Shown in pieces: positions 47,166-60,109 of a DNA stretch of 64,000 nt. The stretch comes from Enoplosus armatus (Eukaryota > Chordata > Actinopteri > Centrarchiformes > Enoplosidae). Location of the stretch: the NCBI RefSeq assembly GCF_043641665.1, contig NC_092182.1:26559320-26623319 (forward strand), written 5' to 3'. Below the pieces are notes generated by a model, which saw only the letters and a list, made by a program, of their open reading frames with translations, did no database searches and was not told where the DNA came from. Each line of letters starts with the position of its first letter. Position 1 is the stretch's first letter. Position numbers and translations under genes: made by a program.

Positions 47166-48877
47166 TATTCTCTTTTCAGATAATGACAGAAGCTGGGGGA
47201 GTCTTGGACAACAGTTAGCCCTGGCTTTCTCTGAGAGTCACTGTGTGTGTTAAAGGGAAAGCTGTGATGCCAGCTTCTGCCACAAGGGCTCAGATAATAG
47301 CCCCTGTCCCTCGCTAAATTAGATGCTGATTGGATGCCATGAAGGCTTAAATATGAGGCTGGTCAATACAAGCAGACGTGGAGGGGAGGAAGAGAAGAGG
47401 ATTGTAGGAGATGACAACGCAGCGGGAAGAGGAGGCCAGAAGAAGCCCCCCCCCCACTGTCTCTCTCACTCTCTCATGGGCATCTCCCTCCGCGGGTAAA
47501 GACCCAATCAGCCTCCGACACTGGATCGATGGTAGCGGACTGCTCAGCTGTGGCTAATGAAGCACATACTCACTCATTATCTGCGAGAGACAACACTTCC
47601 TGGCTTCAGACGCATCCTGGCATGAGCTGCTAATTTCCGTGAGTCAAACTAGGAATAACAATGGGAGTAACATGGGCTAATAACTTGGGCTCTCGTCCAG
47701 GCCCGCACACGGCCGTTACAAGCCGTTTGCACTCGTTATTCGAGGGAAGTACGGATGCAGCAATGAGAACGAGTATCAGTTTGTTTTTTGCTGTGTGCAT
47801 TAATATGGAAGCTCTTCTATCCGGTGCCCTTCTGAAAATCTGGGGGATAACGGATTTGATTCATTACAGATTTACAACATTTTAGATGAAGCTACATGAA
47901 GTAACTCAGCAGTGTGAACTCATAGTCACTCAGTAACTGATGCAGGAACATACAAAAGGTCAATCATCTTGACGCATCGGTTACTTTTCACACATACACG
48001 ATTAATGTCGTACGATAATACAGTTTACTTACTAACAGTCTGCCTTTGTTGGTACTATGCTACATGTCTTGGCACCTTACTGCCACCAACTGTCGTGTAT
48101 CGTGTCACCCTACTACTAGTAGGATTCCCCTAGAAGACCATCTGATGAAGAGAGCAGCATGGGAGCAGGTACCTTATTCAGGTGATCGACTGGAATTTCT
48201 AATCCAATGTGTTTTGTGTTTGTCTTGAGGTTTATGTAAATGTGGCGCCTCTGAATAATCCAACAACATATGTTAGGCTTCAATCTTGGTTCCATGAACA
48301 CACCAACACATTCTGAGCAGAGGTTTAAAGGTTCCTCGGAAGATCATTGACTACCTTCATCAGTGCCATAAGAGCAGCTCTGTGACATTAACGTTACTCA
48401 CAGTCACACTGTAGTCGTTCCGATTACACGTTCTCAAGAGTTCTTAAGTTCCGCAAGTTAAAGCTTTGGTAACCTGTCTCAATGTGTTTCATTTGTACAC
48501 AGCAGGAAGCAGCGATTCATAGCTCTTCTAAACCAGTTTCTTCTCCTTTTCGGCACAGTTTAAAACTGATAAAACATACATGTTCCGTCTGATAACCAGT
48601 GGTTCCTAACTGGTTTAGCCTCAAGGTCCAAGTTTTCCCTTTGACGTCACTCCACACATTCTTATTCTTATTCAGACGCAACAGTCCTCTCCAACCCTGG
48701 AGGATGTTTACAGTGATTACTGCATATGATCTCCACCTTCACTGCCTCTCTCCACTCCTGCTGCTTAAGTGATGTTCCAGTGTTGCAGTAACAATGATCA
48801 AGGACGTTACTGCTGTATCAAACATCCACCCCCACTGTATCTCAAGGAGCTATCCATCAGATAGGTAGAAGCCTTAC

Positions 48878-48961
48878 CTTCACATTTTTCCAGAATCTGA
48901 ACCGTCTCTCCCACCTCCAGAGCCAAACCCTGAGTCACTGAGCCCCGGAAGGTGCAGATCA
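48878..48961 (-). CDS. dock3: dock3 exon 2: first half of the SH3 domain
   Basis: This 84-nt exon has acceptor ttctgtctcaacag and donor gtaaggc. It starts with the last two bases of a Val codon, encodes ICTFRGSVTQGLALEVGE and then TVQILEKCE, and ends with one base of a Gly codon. It forms the first strands of the N-terminal SH3 domain: the acidic LEVGETVQIL segment matches the usual ALxxGDxVxIL core. In DOCK proteins this SH3 folds back on the catalytic region and is released when ELMO binds. Compared with human DOCK3 as I recall it, a few conservative changes are visible, such as Ser to Thr before FRG. It joins exon 3 in frame, restoring EGWYRG. The start exon is not in the window, so its upstream partner is unseen. 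Confidence 0.95.
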
Positions 48962-51402
48962 CTGTTGAGACAGAAAGAGATGAAAAGATATTAGAAACTG
49001 CGCTGAAATGTGTGGAACGGCAGCAGCTATTTATATTCATTATCAATAAATACAGATATCACTTTTTATTCCTCAAACATCTTTTAGCAAAGTTCACAAA
49101 ACACATGAAGAAAGCTGCGCCCTCATCTGCTTTCATCATCTCCTCATTTCATCCACCGTCACCGTCTGCCCGTCCCGTGACAGCTGCATGACGTTAGCAT
49201 CACAGCCTGGCTGGACACATCCGGCCCTTGCTGTACCAGCCAGTGTTGATGTTAATAATCCTCATGACTGCACCAGTGCACCCAGAAAACAACAGACCTC
49301 AGAGCTTATTCTAGTGTTGGAGTCACTGTCAGTCACTCCGTAGAGAACTCAAATGTAAAATATTGAAATTTTACCCAAAATAAATGCATTCCTGGTCGAA
49401 GACCAAACTTTTCTCCCTAGCTATGTCTTTCCTTGTGCATCTCCACACACTCTTAGTATGCTGCTTAATATGGTGATCTGTGAAATTGATGCTACATTCA
49501 GACCATATTGGGCGTCGGATATTGGCTGCTGTAAATATGGCATGGCGACTGGGAAAAGAGCCTAGTTGTGATGAGAAGTAGAATATGCTTCTCTTTTTAT
49601 TCACAGAGAAGGACAGTGTGTCAGTGCAACAGATAAACATCATTCATGCTTGACGTTCAAAGTACAGAGAATAAAACTGTTATAGTCAGTAATAACTAAC
49701 ACAATCAAGTCACATGTTCAAAGGACTCAAAGGTTTAAGTAGTATGTGTAGTTTAATACAACGTGTTGTGCTGAAAGACTAGTGTGAAAAATAAGGATTA
49801 GAAAAATGAAAGATACATCATTATTAATATATGCCAAAAAATGAAATGTAAATATGTCACACGTGCAGAAATGTAGGGAGACAAGGCTGAGGTCAAAGTT
49901 GAAAACATGTTTTGAACACTTTTACAGTACTAACCTGCATATTATAATATATAAAATCATGTTTTCGAGGTCTAACTTTACCATTGAACACACCGAAAGG
50001 ATCAATGACTGCACACTAAATGTAAATCGCTCAGCAGGAAGTCAGAGATAAAACTCCAGCCCAAAGGCAAACCAGCACTTTCCACTTGTCTGTGTTGGTG
50101 TCTTTCTGTGAAGAGGTGAGCTTGGGCCACGACTGCAGTCTGTTCTGAATGTAGAACAAGCATCAAGACAGGACAAGATCTTAACTCTCTATCTGCTCTG
50201 TCTTTGTCTGTTTCACTGGTGGTTTCAAATAAGTCTCTGTTGGAGGACGGTACATCTGAGGTCACAGCAGTCTATTTCCGCTGTTGCTCTCTCATTCAGT
50301 CTGTGGTGAATCAACTCGAAGACAAAGCCAACTTTAAGACATGGTCACGCTCCTCAGGCCTCTTGACAGTCACTCTGTCTCTCTGTTTGTCACTGTCTCT
50401 ATACAATGCTGTATGTATTATATAATTTATTTTCTAAGAAAAGGTTTTAAGAAGAATGGCCCAAAATGATTTTCCTAAGATGCAGAATGAGTCAGTTTCA
50501 AAGCGTGCTTATGTAAGACAAAACAAGTCAAAACAAAACTCAAAGAAGGTAAAAGCAGGCAGAAAACTGAACAGCAGGTTTGTGAAAGCTGTTTGCCACA
50601 AAACATACATAAAACACATTAAAAGTACTACTCCAATTTCATAAAATCATAACCCCTTTCTTTTTTACCCCATTTATGCTCACCATTTTTCTGCATAGAC
50701 ATTCAATCTATTTACTTTTTGTAATTACCTCTCTATGTGGTAAATTTCCAGTATAGTAAAAACTGTACTACTGTACAAACAGTACTGCTGCTGCTTCACA
50801 TTAAAAGTGTTCAGCTGGCACAATACCGGGTGACTTTTACTGTTAAAATGCGTCAAGAAAAACAGACATCGGCCATTTTCGTCATTTTGTGGCGGCGGAT
50901 CAGTTTTGAATATTGCAGGCTGCTCACCTCGCTGTGTCCTGCTGCCGAGTGCAGCATGAAATCAAACCACAGTTACAGTTATTATTGTCGGACTTCTCTA
51001 TTAAAAACCTGAGTTTGTTTGGCTGCGCTGTAAACAGTTACAACAGTTCTGTGTTGTATTCCTGAGAGGCAGCTGCTCGCGGACTGTTTGCTGTAGTATT
51101 AAACTGCGCTTGCTACCACGCGTAATAAGGGACGTTGCCAAATCGACCAGGACTGAAAGTGCGAAGGATTACAACTGTAAGGAAAAAAGATCAAATCAAT
51201 CGAACCGAGGCAGCGTCACCTTAAGTGTGCCACCCAACACACACCAACACGTCGCAGTGTGTCCTGACTGACTGCGGCGAGGACACACACCTCATGTCTC
51301 TGTCTGCCATCGTCTCTCTGTCGCCGTCACCGTCTGTCTCTGTGTCACTGACGCCACTCTCTCTCTCTGTCACTGTCACGCTCTGGGTCTCCATTAATAA
51401 CG

Positions 51403-51419
51403 CCCCCCCCCCCCCCCCC
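51403..51419 (+). repeat. C17 homopolymer
   Basis: Seventeen consecutive C in intron 1, after a CTCTGTCT-rich stretch. Confidence 0.9.
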
Positions 51420-52928
51420 TCTCATTTGTTCATTGTAACCTGCTGTCATCACTGTCACTCTGTCATTGTCGCTGGCCTTGTCAGTCTGTCATTTGTTTGA
51501 TGCAACTGCCAGAAAGCCTCCGTGTTCTCACTCCGTCTTGGCTTCTGCTCGGACCAAATGTGGAAAAGAAAGATGAATTAAAGCCGTGTCCACGAGAGGA
51601 GGCCAACGGAGCAGGATGGATGTCACCAGAGCTCACACTGAGTTTAAGAGATAAAGGGAAATTCACTGTAAAACTGTTTAAGCTTCTACTTCAAAGCGTT
51701 TCCCTGCTGCCTTAAACATGTGAGTTAACTGAACAATTAGTTCAACGTCAACCAACCGAGTTAAGTCAACTGAACTTGAGATAACAAGTTCAATAAGTTT
51801 AAGGTTTACACTAACATTACAGTCAGATTTACTTTCTATGATCGACACACAACAATCCTTCTCGTTTCCCACAGTGGCTATTTCGAACTTCTCGACTACA
51901 GAGAACAGCATGTTCTTACTTCTTCATACAAATGTCACTACCAATGTATTATACCCTGTTTAGTAATTAATGAGGCCCTGTGCTTTCTGAATGATGAATG
52001 GTTTTTAAGCAGAATATTTTAAAGTAAAGTGGAAAACGTGATCTGCTAAGCTACATGCAGCGACGGTGATTCATGAACGTGACTCATCGTTCCCGAGAGC
52101 AGAGGCATCTTAATGCCATCACATTTAAATGCACTGCTGGTTCTACTGAGAGCAGGATTAAACAACATGTAGTACCTCTCAGTTTGTTCCAGCCTCACAC
52201 TTTAACAAAGACCTGAAACTACCATCACTGCAATTAGCTGGAAGGAATTTGAATAAATCTGTTCAGAAATGTAATAAAGCAAACTACCTCATCCATCTTG
52301 TCTCTCAGTTTAAGACTATACAAGGAAATATTAAAGACACTGTGGCTGACGCCATGACAACAGCTCAGGTTGTCATAAAACTTCATTAGCGAGAAACACA
52401 AGGGGGTCTCAGTTTTCACTGCAAACAGCAGATTTAAGTTGAGATGCATTTCTATTTACAGTTTCTCAGATATCTCCTCATCACAGATGGATTACCTAAT
52501 GGCAGCAAGTGGATCAAAGGCTTTCCCGATAAAACATGAACATGATGTTGCATAAGAAGAGGAGTCAGTATTGATGAAAATGTCCTATATGTATGTCACA
52601 TCTTCTCCATTAAGTTTAATCCTAACCAGTCAAACTTAATATAGATGTGGACCACCCTGTAATCCCTGACAGATCAGATTTCCATTCTTTTCATTGCATG
52701 AAGTGCATCTATAAATATAAATACTCTCGTCTAAATGAAACCTGATCGGAGGAAGGTAGAGAAAAATCTTTTTCTTTCTTTTTCAGCTGCATCATCCAAC
52801 AGTTTCACCCTTTCACAAACTTTTGGATTTGATGGTGAGAAATTATTCACATGTTTCTCCTTCTTCCTCTAGCGAGACTGTCACAGAGCTGAGAGCAGGG
52901 AGAGGAGGCGAGGAGGGAAGTGTGTGGG

Positions 52929-52929
52929 C

Positions 52930-52998
<69 letters not shown>
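52929..52998 (+). repeat. (CA)35 microsatellite
   Basis: Pure CA run of 70 bp. A (GT)n run follows at 53206-53232. Confidence 0.96.
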
Positions 52999-53000
<2 letters not shown>

Positions 53001-53205
53001 AACACACAGGGATTAGCATTGCTCTGTCCGGCTGGTATTGGCTTTTAGTTTATCCAGCGGATTGGGTCAATAGTCTGACAAATGACTCACATCTGTTAGG
53101 CCAGTCACACCACTTAGCCTGTGGCCTTTATGTGTGTGTGTGTTTGTGTGTGTGTGTGTTTGTGAGAGAGGAAACACTAGAGAAAGTTATGTATATGGAT
53201 GCGTA

Positions 53206-53232
53206 GTGTGTGTGTGTGTGTGTGTGTGTGTG
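53206..53232 (+). repeat. (GT)n microsatellite
   Basis: Pure GT run of about 27 bp. Confidence 0.93.
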
Positions 53233-55228
53233 AGGCACTTGAATGAGTCATTTTCCGTGACGGGATAATTGAATTTTGGGTGCGACTTCAGAGGTTGTTT
53301 CAATATTTAATTGCAGTTCCACCAAAATACAAATTGAAGAAGACATTTGACACAAATCTAACGGCTGTGAATTATTTAAAGACGGAACTTTCCTGAGTAG
53401 AACAAAGATTGTACATTTTGAGAAAAGGCTTTGTTCGGTGCATCCTTTTAACCAAAGCACCTAACAGTGCCGGTTAGTGCTGTCAGTACTTCAGTATGAG
53501 ATTTCCACGTTCCTGTTAGTCCCACTGTGGAGTTCAAACAGACGCTTGAATCATCTATTGTAAGTACGATTTGACCATAAAGGAAAAAAACAAATCAACA
53601 CTCACGAAATAGTTGTAAAAATGTTGAATTTCAAAGCCCGGAACTGTATTAAAACCTGTCCACTGGGTTCAGTCAGTGGAATGAGACGCCGACATTTTAA
53701 AACGTATAATATTATTAGATTCATCCGTATGAGGGAGTGTGGTGACCGGCTGAAACTACTGCACTGGAGACCAGGTTCCCGTGTCCACGTGGCTGAGGGT
53801 GGGGCGTAGCACAAGCAGCATAGCATGGTGGAACTTGGAAAATGTGACATTAATCTTCGCAGCAGTCTGAATCTCTTGAAGGTCACACATTACAACTTCA
53901 AGCCGATAAGATGGCAGAAGTTTTACTTTTAAAAAAAAGGTTAGAGGCCAAGATAAAGACCAAAGTGTTTCCATGACAGTTTACGTGTGTGCACTTGAAT
54001 GCTTGTGGGTAAGAATTATATATAGAATATATTAGTGAATACAGAACAGTCATATGTCTGAAGGCCAAGTTCTTACTTTATGATGATGTGTATTTTTGAT
54101 TCACTCCGGGTTTGACAGAGAGGTGTAGACAGTCGGGGAATGATGGTGGAGAGGAACAGATGTGACGACCCCCTGTAGGTTTATGAACCCGAAACAACCT
54201 CATACATCACAAATAATACTGCATGCATGCAAACTGATGTAAACCCACTTGGCAGGTGCTAGACGGGACAGTATTTCCATGCTAATATAGCACCGGAAGG
54301 CACTCTGGATAAACCACCTACCAAGACTTCTAAACTGTATAAATACAACATCCATTTAAATGTACGAAATGTGTGTATTTCAACATACATTTCTGGGCCC
54401 ATGTTGTTGCTTTGTGGTGATTATTGCCTCAAAGACGCAACACAGCGCGGCTACAAATGCACTCAATATCAAAACTTATAAATATCAAACAGTAAACGTC
54501 CGGTTCTCAAGGAAGTGTTTTCTTTATTGACGTGCCAGCAGAGAACAGTTTCGATATCAAATGATCTCCTGACACTGGAATTAGCAGACGAAGCCTGAAG
54601 ACGTTTTGACGATGAATCTCTCTCTCTTTCTCTAAACTGGCTCTGCTACAGCGATTCCTCTCTCCGCTTACAGCAGCAACAAGCTCATGCCAGTTCTCTC
54701 AAGGTTTTCAAAAGATATTCAGCCAAGACTACATCATCACCAAGAAGCAGAAGTAGAAAAATTAAAAGATCAAGGAAGAATTGTGAAAATACTCTGTGAG
54801 GCTGCGGTTAGCGGCTAATGTCTGCTCTCTTTATGAGTAGTATCTACTCAAGTAGTATCTTCTTTAATTCAGAAGTGTGCTCTGCATGAGCCATGAACCA
54901 CATTAACAACTGTTTCAACTTTAAACCAAACCTTGATGATATGTGACATGCAGGAAAATATGGAAGCAAAAACACATGATTCCCTCTTAAGGCCTCTTAA
55001 TGGATTTCCTTCTTACTGTAAACAGTGTGGGACTAATGCAGATTACGTTGCATTTTATGGAACTGCTCATGTATTATGCATCATATCCGCCTGGTGCTGC
55101 AGTATGTGGCTGCCTCAGAAACACATTACACGCGCATTTAGTGGTGTGTTCCACCCATAAGCATATGAAAAGGAATAAATGGGAATCCCTCGAGTGTGAG
55201 CCGGAGCCGCGCTGAACCAGAGGGAGAT

Positions 55229-55268
55229 GGTGTGTGTGTGCATGTGTGTGTGTGTGTGTGTGTGTGTG
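55229..55268 (+). repeat. (GT)n microsatellite, interrupted
   Basis: GT run with CAT interruption and a terminal GCGTGCATG. Confidence 0.9.
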
Positions 55269-55835
55269 CGTGCATGTGAGAGAACCAATTTAAGGTGCAG
55301 ATCTTCTGAGCTAGGACAATTTTGCAAATGGAGAAGAATTATGGAAATATATTGAGGACAAAAGATTTCAGAGAGCACAAAAATTGTGAGCGGTCCTCAG
55401 ACTGCAAGTCAACATTTGAGAAAGGCTCAGGCAGAGACTCATGAGAGCAGGACCAGATTTGTGCGTGTAATCCTGATCTTTCTCGTTCCCGACTCTGCTC
55501 TGTCGCTTCTCTCCAGCCGTAACAGTCACAGTAAGCCCAGCCCCCCCCCGTATCAGGCTAGCTTTCTGAGAGCAGCATCCTTCTCAGAAGTGACAATCAG
55601 CCTCAGTCATAACTGTTTGTCTTATAATGGTTCAAATAATCTTTTTCTGTTAAAATCATTCATAAAACCAAATAAGAAAACTCTACGAGTGGTTCAGAAG
55701 TGAACACGACGCTCACACAGACACGATGATATATAGCTAGTAACTACTAGTAAGCTAGTAATTGATTTGACTCTCAAAACTACATCATTTGCCAAAAAAT
55801 TTAATATAATCTTCGTCATTTAGTGCCAACCTTAA

Positions 55836-56158
55836 ACTGTATATAAAGATGGCCGACGCGTCTCCACTTACTCCCGCTGCATGAAGAAATGAAGCCAGAC
55901 TCTCCAGACTCTCCTGGATACGGCCGCTGCCATCTTGCGCTGGTGACGTCATTTGGAGACGCAGTATCATGGTCCCGCCCATACACCTGCCCGACCCAAT
56001 CGAGCACACCACAGTCAATCACAGCTGTCAATCATGACGTTTCTAACATGGAGGGGGCAGGGCTTATGACCTATACTGCAGCCAGCCACCAGGGGGCGGT
56101 CAAGGTGTTTAGTCTTCACTTTTGCGGAGCTGTCATGTCGTCCACCTTTACATACAGT
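55836..56158 (+). mobile_element. 323-bp nonautonomous inverted-terminal-repeat element (MITE-like)
   Basis: The left end (55836-55857, actgtatataaagatggccg then ac) and the reverse complement of the right end (56137-56158) agree at 19 of 22 positions. The interior is GC-richer than its flanks, has no open frame of note and carries ccatcttgcgctggtgacgt. A reverse-oriented, truncated relative lies at 38071-38543. No clear target-site duplication is visible. The family is not named here. Confidence 0.7.
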
Positions 56159-56637
56159 CCATGCATTTAGATTTTTTAAGAGAATACAGAAACCAAATAT
56201 TGCTCTTCGCCTCCATCTGGTGGTTCAGTAAATGCCACAGTCCCAGCTTTTATTTAGAAGGAGGGGTCTAACAGGACGACCCTTCACCTCCAGGTCAGAT
56301 TGTGTTTGGTGGGGTGTCCAGACTGCTGAGAGTGAGCGTGAGCAGCTTTGATCGTCACAAGCGCGAGAATCTGTTACGCTCACGATGATGTCAAATCACA
56401 GCCCGTGCGCTGAGTAGTGTTATACTTCCAATATACTTCCATAAAGACTCAGAGAAGGGAAGATGGTTGCTGTATAACTGCTTGTGTGTACAGTGTGTGT
56501 GACAGAGGGAGAGAGATGTGTTGGAAACAGGCAGAGAGGGAGTGTATGAACAGAAGACGATGATACTTACTGTCCACACATGACTCTCCATGTACATGAT
56601 ACTATGTACTGCATATGCATTCACATCAGTGGATATG

Positions 56638-56639
<2 letters not shown>

Positions 56640-56677
<38 letters not shown>
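56640..56677 (+). repeat. (GT)19 microsatellite
   Basis: Pure GT run. Confidence 0.95.
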
Positions 56678-56678
<1 letters not shown>

Positions 56679-56829
56679 ATCATGCCCCGCGAACAGATCT
56701 CATCCTAATTAAGACATGAAGCTTGTCATTTTAACATCCACCACAAAGCCCTCAGGCTCAGGCAGGCAGAGTCTCAAGTGCGCTCAGCAGCCCAGCAGAT
56801 GGATTGTGTGCAAGTGTATGGGACTGCCT

Positions 56830-56831
<2 letters not shown>

Positions 56832-56896
<65 letters not shown>
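56832..56896 (+). repeat. (GT)32 microsatellite
   Basis: Pure GT run of 65 bp. Confidence 0.96.
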
Positions 56897-56898
<2 letters not shown>

Positions 56899-57078
56899 AG
56901 ATTCTCTCCATACCCTCTAGTTGCTGCTGCTCCACAGCTGATGGGGAGGATGAGATTTTGTAAGTGTGACGGGGGGGGAAAGAAATCGGAGGGAACAGAG
57001 AACAAGAGAGAGAGGAAAAGAGATTGAGAGCCAAAAATGGTGATGAGAGACTTTCATATGCGTGTGCAGTGATGGTTT

Positions 57079-57107
57079 GCATGCATGCGTGCATGCGTGC
57101 ATGCACG
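57079..57107 (+). repeat. (GCAT/GCGT)n alternating purine-pyrimidine block
   Basis: A 29-bp block of gcatgcatgcgtgcatgcgt type with strict purine-pyrimidine alternation. It is largely self-complementary. Confidence 0.85.
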
Positions 57108-58705
57108 GGAGGCAGATTTCCTGTAAGCTTTTACGCTACAGCACAACCTACTGCAAGATGAAATGTAAGACAGAAGCACTGAATAAAGAGGTAGATGGTG
57201 AAAATGAAAAAGAGTGAACAAAAGAGCAGCGAGCAGAACTAGGCCACCTCCCTGAATCCACAGTAGTGACTGGGACAGCACAGACGGCACACACCAACCC
57301 ACATACAGCTGAGATAAACTGTACCGCACAGATGGGACGCAGACCTCACTATGTAATGTCGAGCCTGGAGATCTGCTCCCTGCTATTAATAGGCTAAACG
57401 GGAAAACCACTCGCTTGCACTTTACCCCCGTCTGCTCCACAAGAGATGTCTCAGTAACCAACGGTTACGGTGGTTGATACTGGGCAGCTCCCCGGAGAGG
57501 ATGTGCGTTATGAATTTGAATCAGGAGGCTACTGAAAAGGGGTGGGTTTTAGCCAAGTAGCAAACGACCACAGCTGCATTTTGAAACCACTTCTGTAAAA
57601 AAGTTGTTTCTCTCATGGCTCCAAGACAACTCACTGTTTTGAAATGACCGAAAGAGCCCACGAGCTTCTTATGTGTAATTTGGCGATGATCTTGAAACCC
57701 GATGCTCGGAGAGAGGCGTTGGTTTGGGGTTGTGTTGACTGACAGATGCATCAGCCTATCACAATCCACCGTAAACCCAGTGTCCCCCCACCTCCATCAT
57801 GTCCAACATTACACACAGCGCCTTCACTCTGGAACAGTCGCACAATGAAGATACTTCTGACGTCAGTACGCATCCTGAATCCACTTGACTTTTTGCGCCA
57901 CACTATTGTCCCACAATGCAATGCAAAACACGAATGAATACTCTGACCAATCAAGTACGGTTTATACAAACCCACGGAGCGCTGAGACAGGGTTTAATAG
58001 ACCTGGTCACATGCCGGCCTCAAATACAGGTGTGACTAAAAACATGGCTGCGTTGCATTCAGGTGCTCCAGTTCCAGAGCCTCAGCATGGTGCCTGCCGG
58101 CTCACTGGTATGATTTACTGGGACATTTAACAAAGCCATCATCAAAGTTATCAGTTCCACCTTTGACTTTCCTGCAACACAAGTGGAACTAATAACATTC
58201 TGGTGTCCATGAGCTTTAAATATGCTGCATATCCTATTTGATTTATATTATCTGACGCGGTCTGAATTTGCCAAAATACTAAAAGTATTTACTCTTTTCA
58301 TATAAAATGCTTGAGTAACATTTAGCATAGAGCACAGCTATCAGCGATCTGAGGATGTGTTTTACTGTCGACGTTCTACCTTACTGCTCTCAGAACTGAA
58401 CAGGTGAAATGATGAGTCGACCAACGTCCTTAAAACATGCATTCATTTCAACAAAGGCTAAGAATTACAAATATTTCGACATCAGTTTTGGAGTGTGTGT
58501 GTAAGAATCTGTACATCAACGTGCAGCGGCTAAAGGGCAACTGTGAAAGATGTTGGAACTTGAATGTAATTACCTCGATCTGTCTACGCTGTAACACTGA
58601 TGTCCGTCAACAGAAGAACATTTGAAATGTAAAATGTCAGCGTATCATTCTGACTATCTCTTTGAAGATAAAGGCCAAGGTTTGGCGGGATGAAGCCGCC
58701 GGCAG

Positions 58706-58706
<1 letters not shown>

Positions 58707-58752
<46 letters not shown>
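58707..58752 (+). repeat. (AC)23 microsatellite
   Basis: Pure AC run of 46 bp. Confidence 0.95.
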
Positions 58753-58755
<3 letters not shown>

Positions 58756-60088
58756 CTCCCATTTATCTTGTAACAGAAGTTTAATCGAGGTAATGGCTTA
58801 CAGGACACAGCTTTTAATCAAGCCATTAATAGTCTTCAGGGAATGAAGTCGAGCCGTAGTTTCAGGACAGTTATCAGTGCTTTCAAACTTTTCTCTATCT
58901 GAGAAGAAACAAGGACCAAGACTGAGGTCCTGTATATTTGTCCCTGCTTTTGTTTGGACGATTTAAGGTTCACCTTTAAGTTTCTTTATAACATTTTTAC
59001 AACTTCATTTTTGGTGTCAAGTCTTTTAGGGACAATAATTATGCAATAAGTGCGATAGATAACTACATTGCAACATTACATGGGGCCTTTCTCTGTCTGT
59101 GACTCACCATTTGCCAGTCAAATCCATTTTACTGACGTCCACAGCATTATTGTTCATATTGTTCAAAAGTGAATATAGCTCTTTTAATATTTAACATTGA
59201 ATTTATATCTTAGTCCAAAATCTTGCCTTGCTAACACTCACATCTAGGAGCTGCAACGGCAACCATGCTTCAGCTAATAACCCCCGAGTAGCTCTACTGG
59301 AGCACATGATGGAGCATTGCTTTTCAATTTCCCTGCCCTGGTTTTCCCAGGCAGTCAGGGAAATGTAACTTATGGCCTTCTGGTCACGTGTCCACCTCTC
59401 TTACCTACTGCAGAACTATATTCTGCAAAATGGCAGTGAGGGCTAAATGTTCCTTGAGGTCAGGGCCTGTACAATGCCAGCAGTATGTGACGGCTATCAG
59501 TCCAGTGTGAAGCCAGGACGTGCTAACTCCCTCGCAGGGTGAAACAGCTTCTACACAGTCAGGTATCTAACCTTCAGAATGTGTTGTGTACGTCTGGTGA
59601 TGTGGAGACATATCCGGTGAGCATCTCAACCCCCTTTTTGGCTCTCAGAGAGTTTATTAAACCTGTAATCTCAAGGTTGACAACACAACATCCATCCCTG
59701 GGACTTCAGTCCAGGATCTCTGCTATTTTATTTATTTATTTATATTTTCGGGGACACAAACACGTCTTTCCTTGGATAAGATCACTGCTGTAACAGATTA
59801 TCTTTAAAATATGATTTTTTTTAGGTTCAATACAGAATAACTTTTCTAGACTGATTCAACCATGATGCACTGGACTGGACCTGCTGCAAGCCTAATGCTA
59901 ATGAGTTCATTTACTCCAAATTTAGAGTGATAACGGTGGCAGATTTAGAATTCTTAGTCAATGAATCCTTGATTTGAGAAGCAGCTTCCCATTTCTAGCT
60001 AGCGACCGTAGTTTTAAATGTGCTTCACTGTATTGATGAATCTTTGAATTTGTGTTGAGACTCCAAGTAATGGTTGTGTTTTTGTGGA

Positions 60089-60109
60089 GGGGGGGGGGGG
60101 GGGGGGGGG
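60089..60109 (+). repeat. G21 homopolymer
   Basis: Twenty-one consecutive G after tttgtgga. This is the longest homopolymer in the window. Confidence 0.93.

Larger units (their letters stand above)
43722..48877 (-). other. dock3: dock3 intron 2 (5.2 kb)
   Basis: Donor gtaaggc follows exon 2, and acceptor ttttctttcag precedes exon 3. The intron contains a (GT)n run at 45414-45445, a G12 run at 47154-47165, a (CTA)n run near 44505-44522, and a decayed LINE reverse-transcriptase fragment on the opposite strand (46060-46250). The stretch 45510-45740 is AT-rich with homeodomain-like ATTA cores and no obvious repeat. I see no further gene in it. Confidence 0.85.

Noticed and set aside
50870..51310. 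GC-richer patch as an alternative promoter
   Set aside because: Few CpG, no clear initiator or first-exon donor, only a modest composition change.
57746..57937. Possible LINE C-terminus (TAPSLWNSRTMKILLTSVRILN)
   Set aside because: Only the APxLWNS word recalls L2-type ends. Flanking residues do not fit and nothing else of a LINE is nearby.
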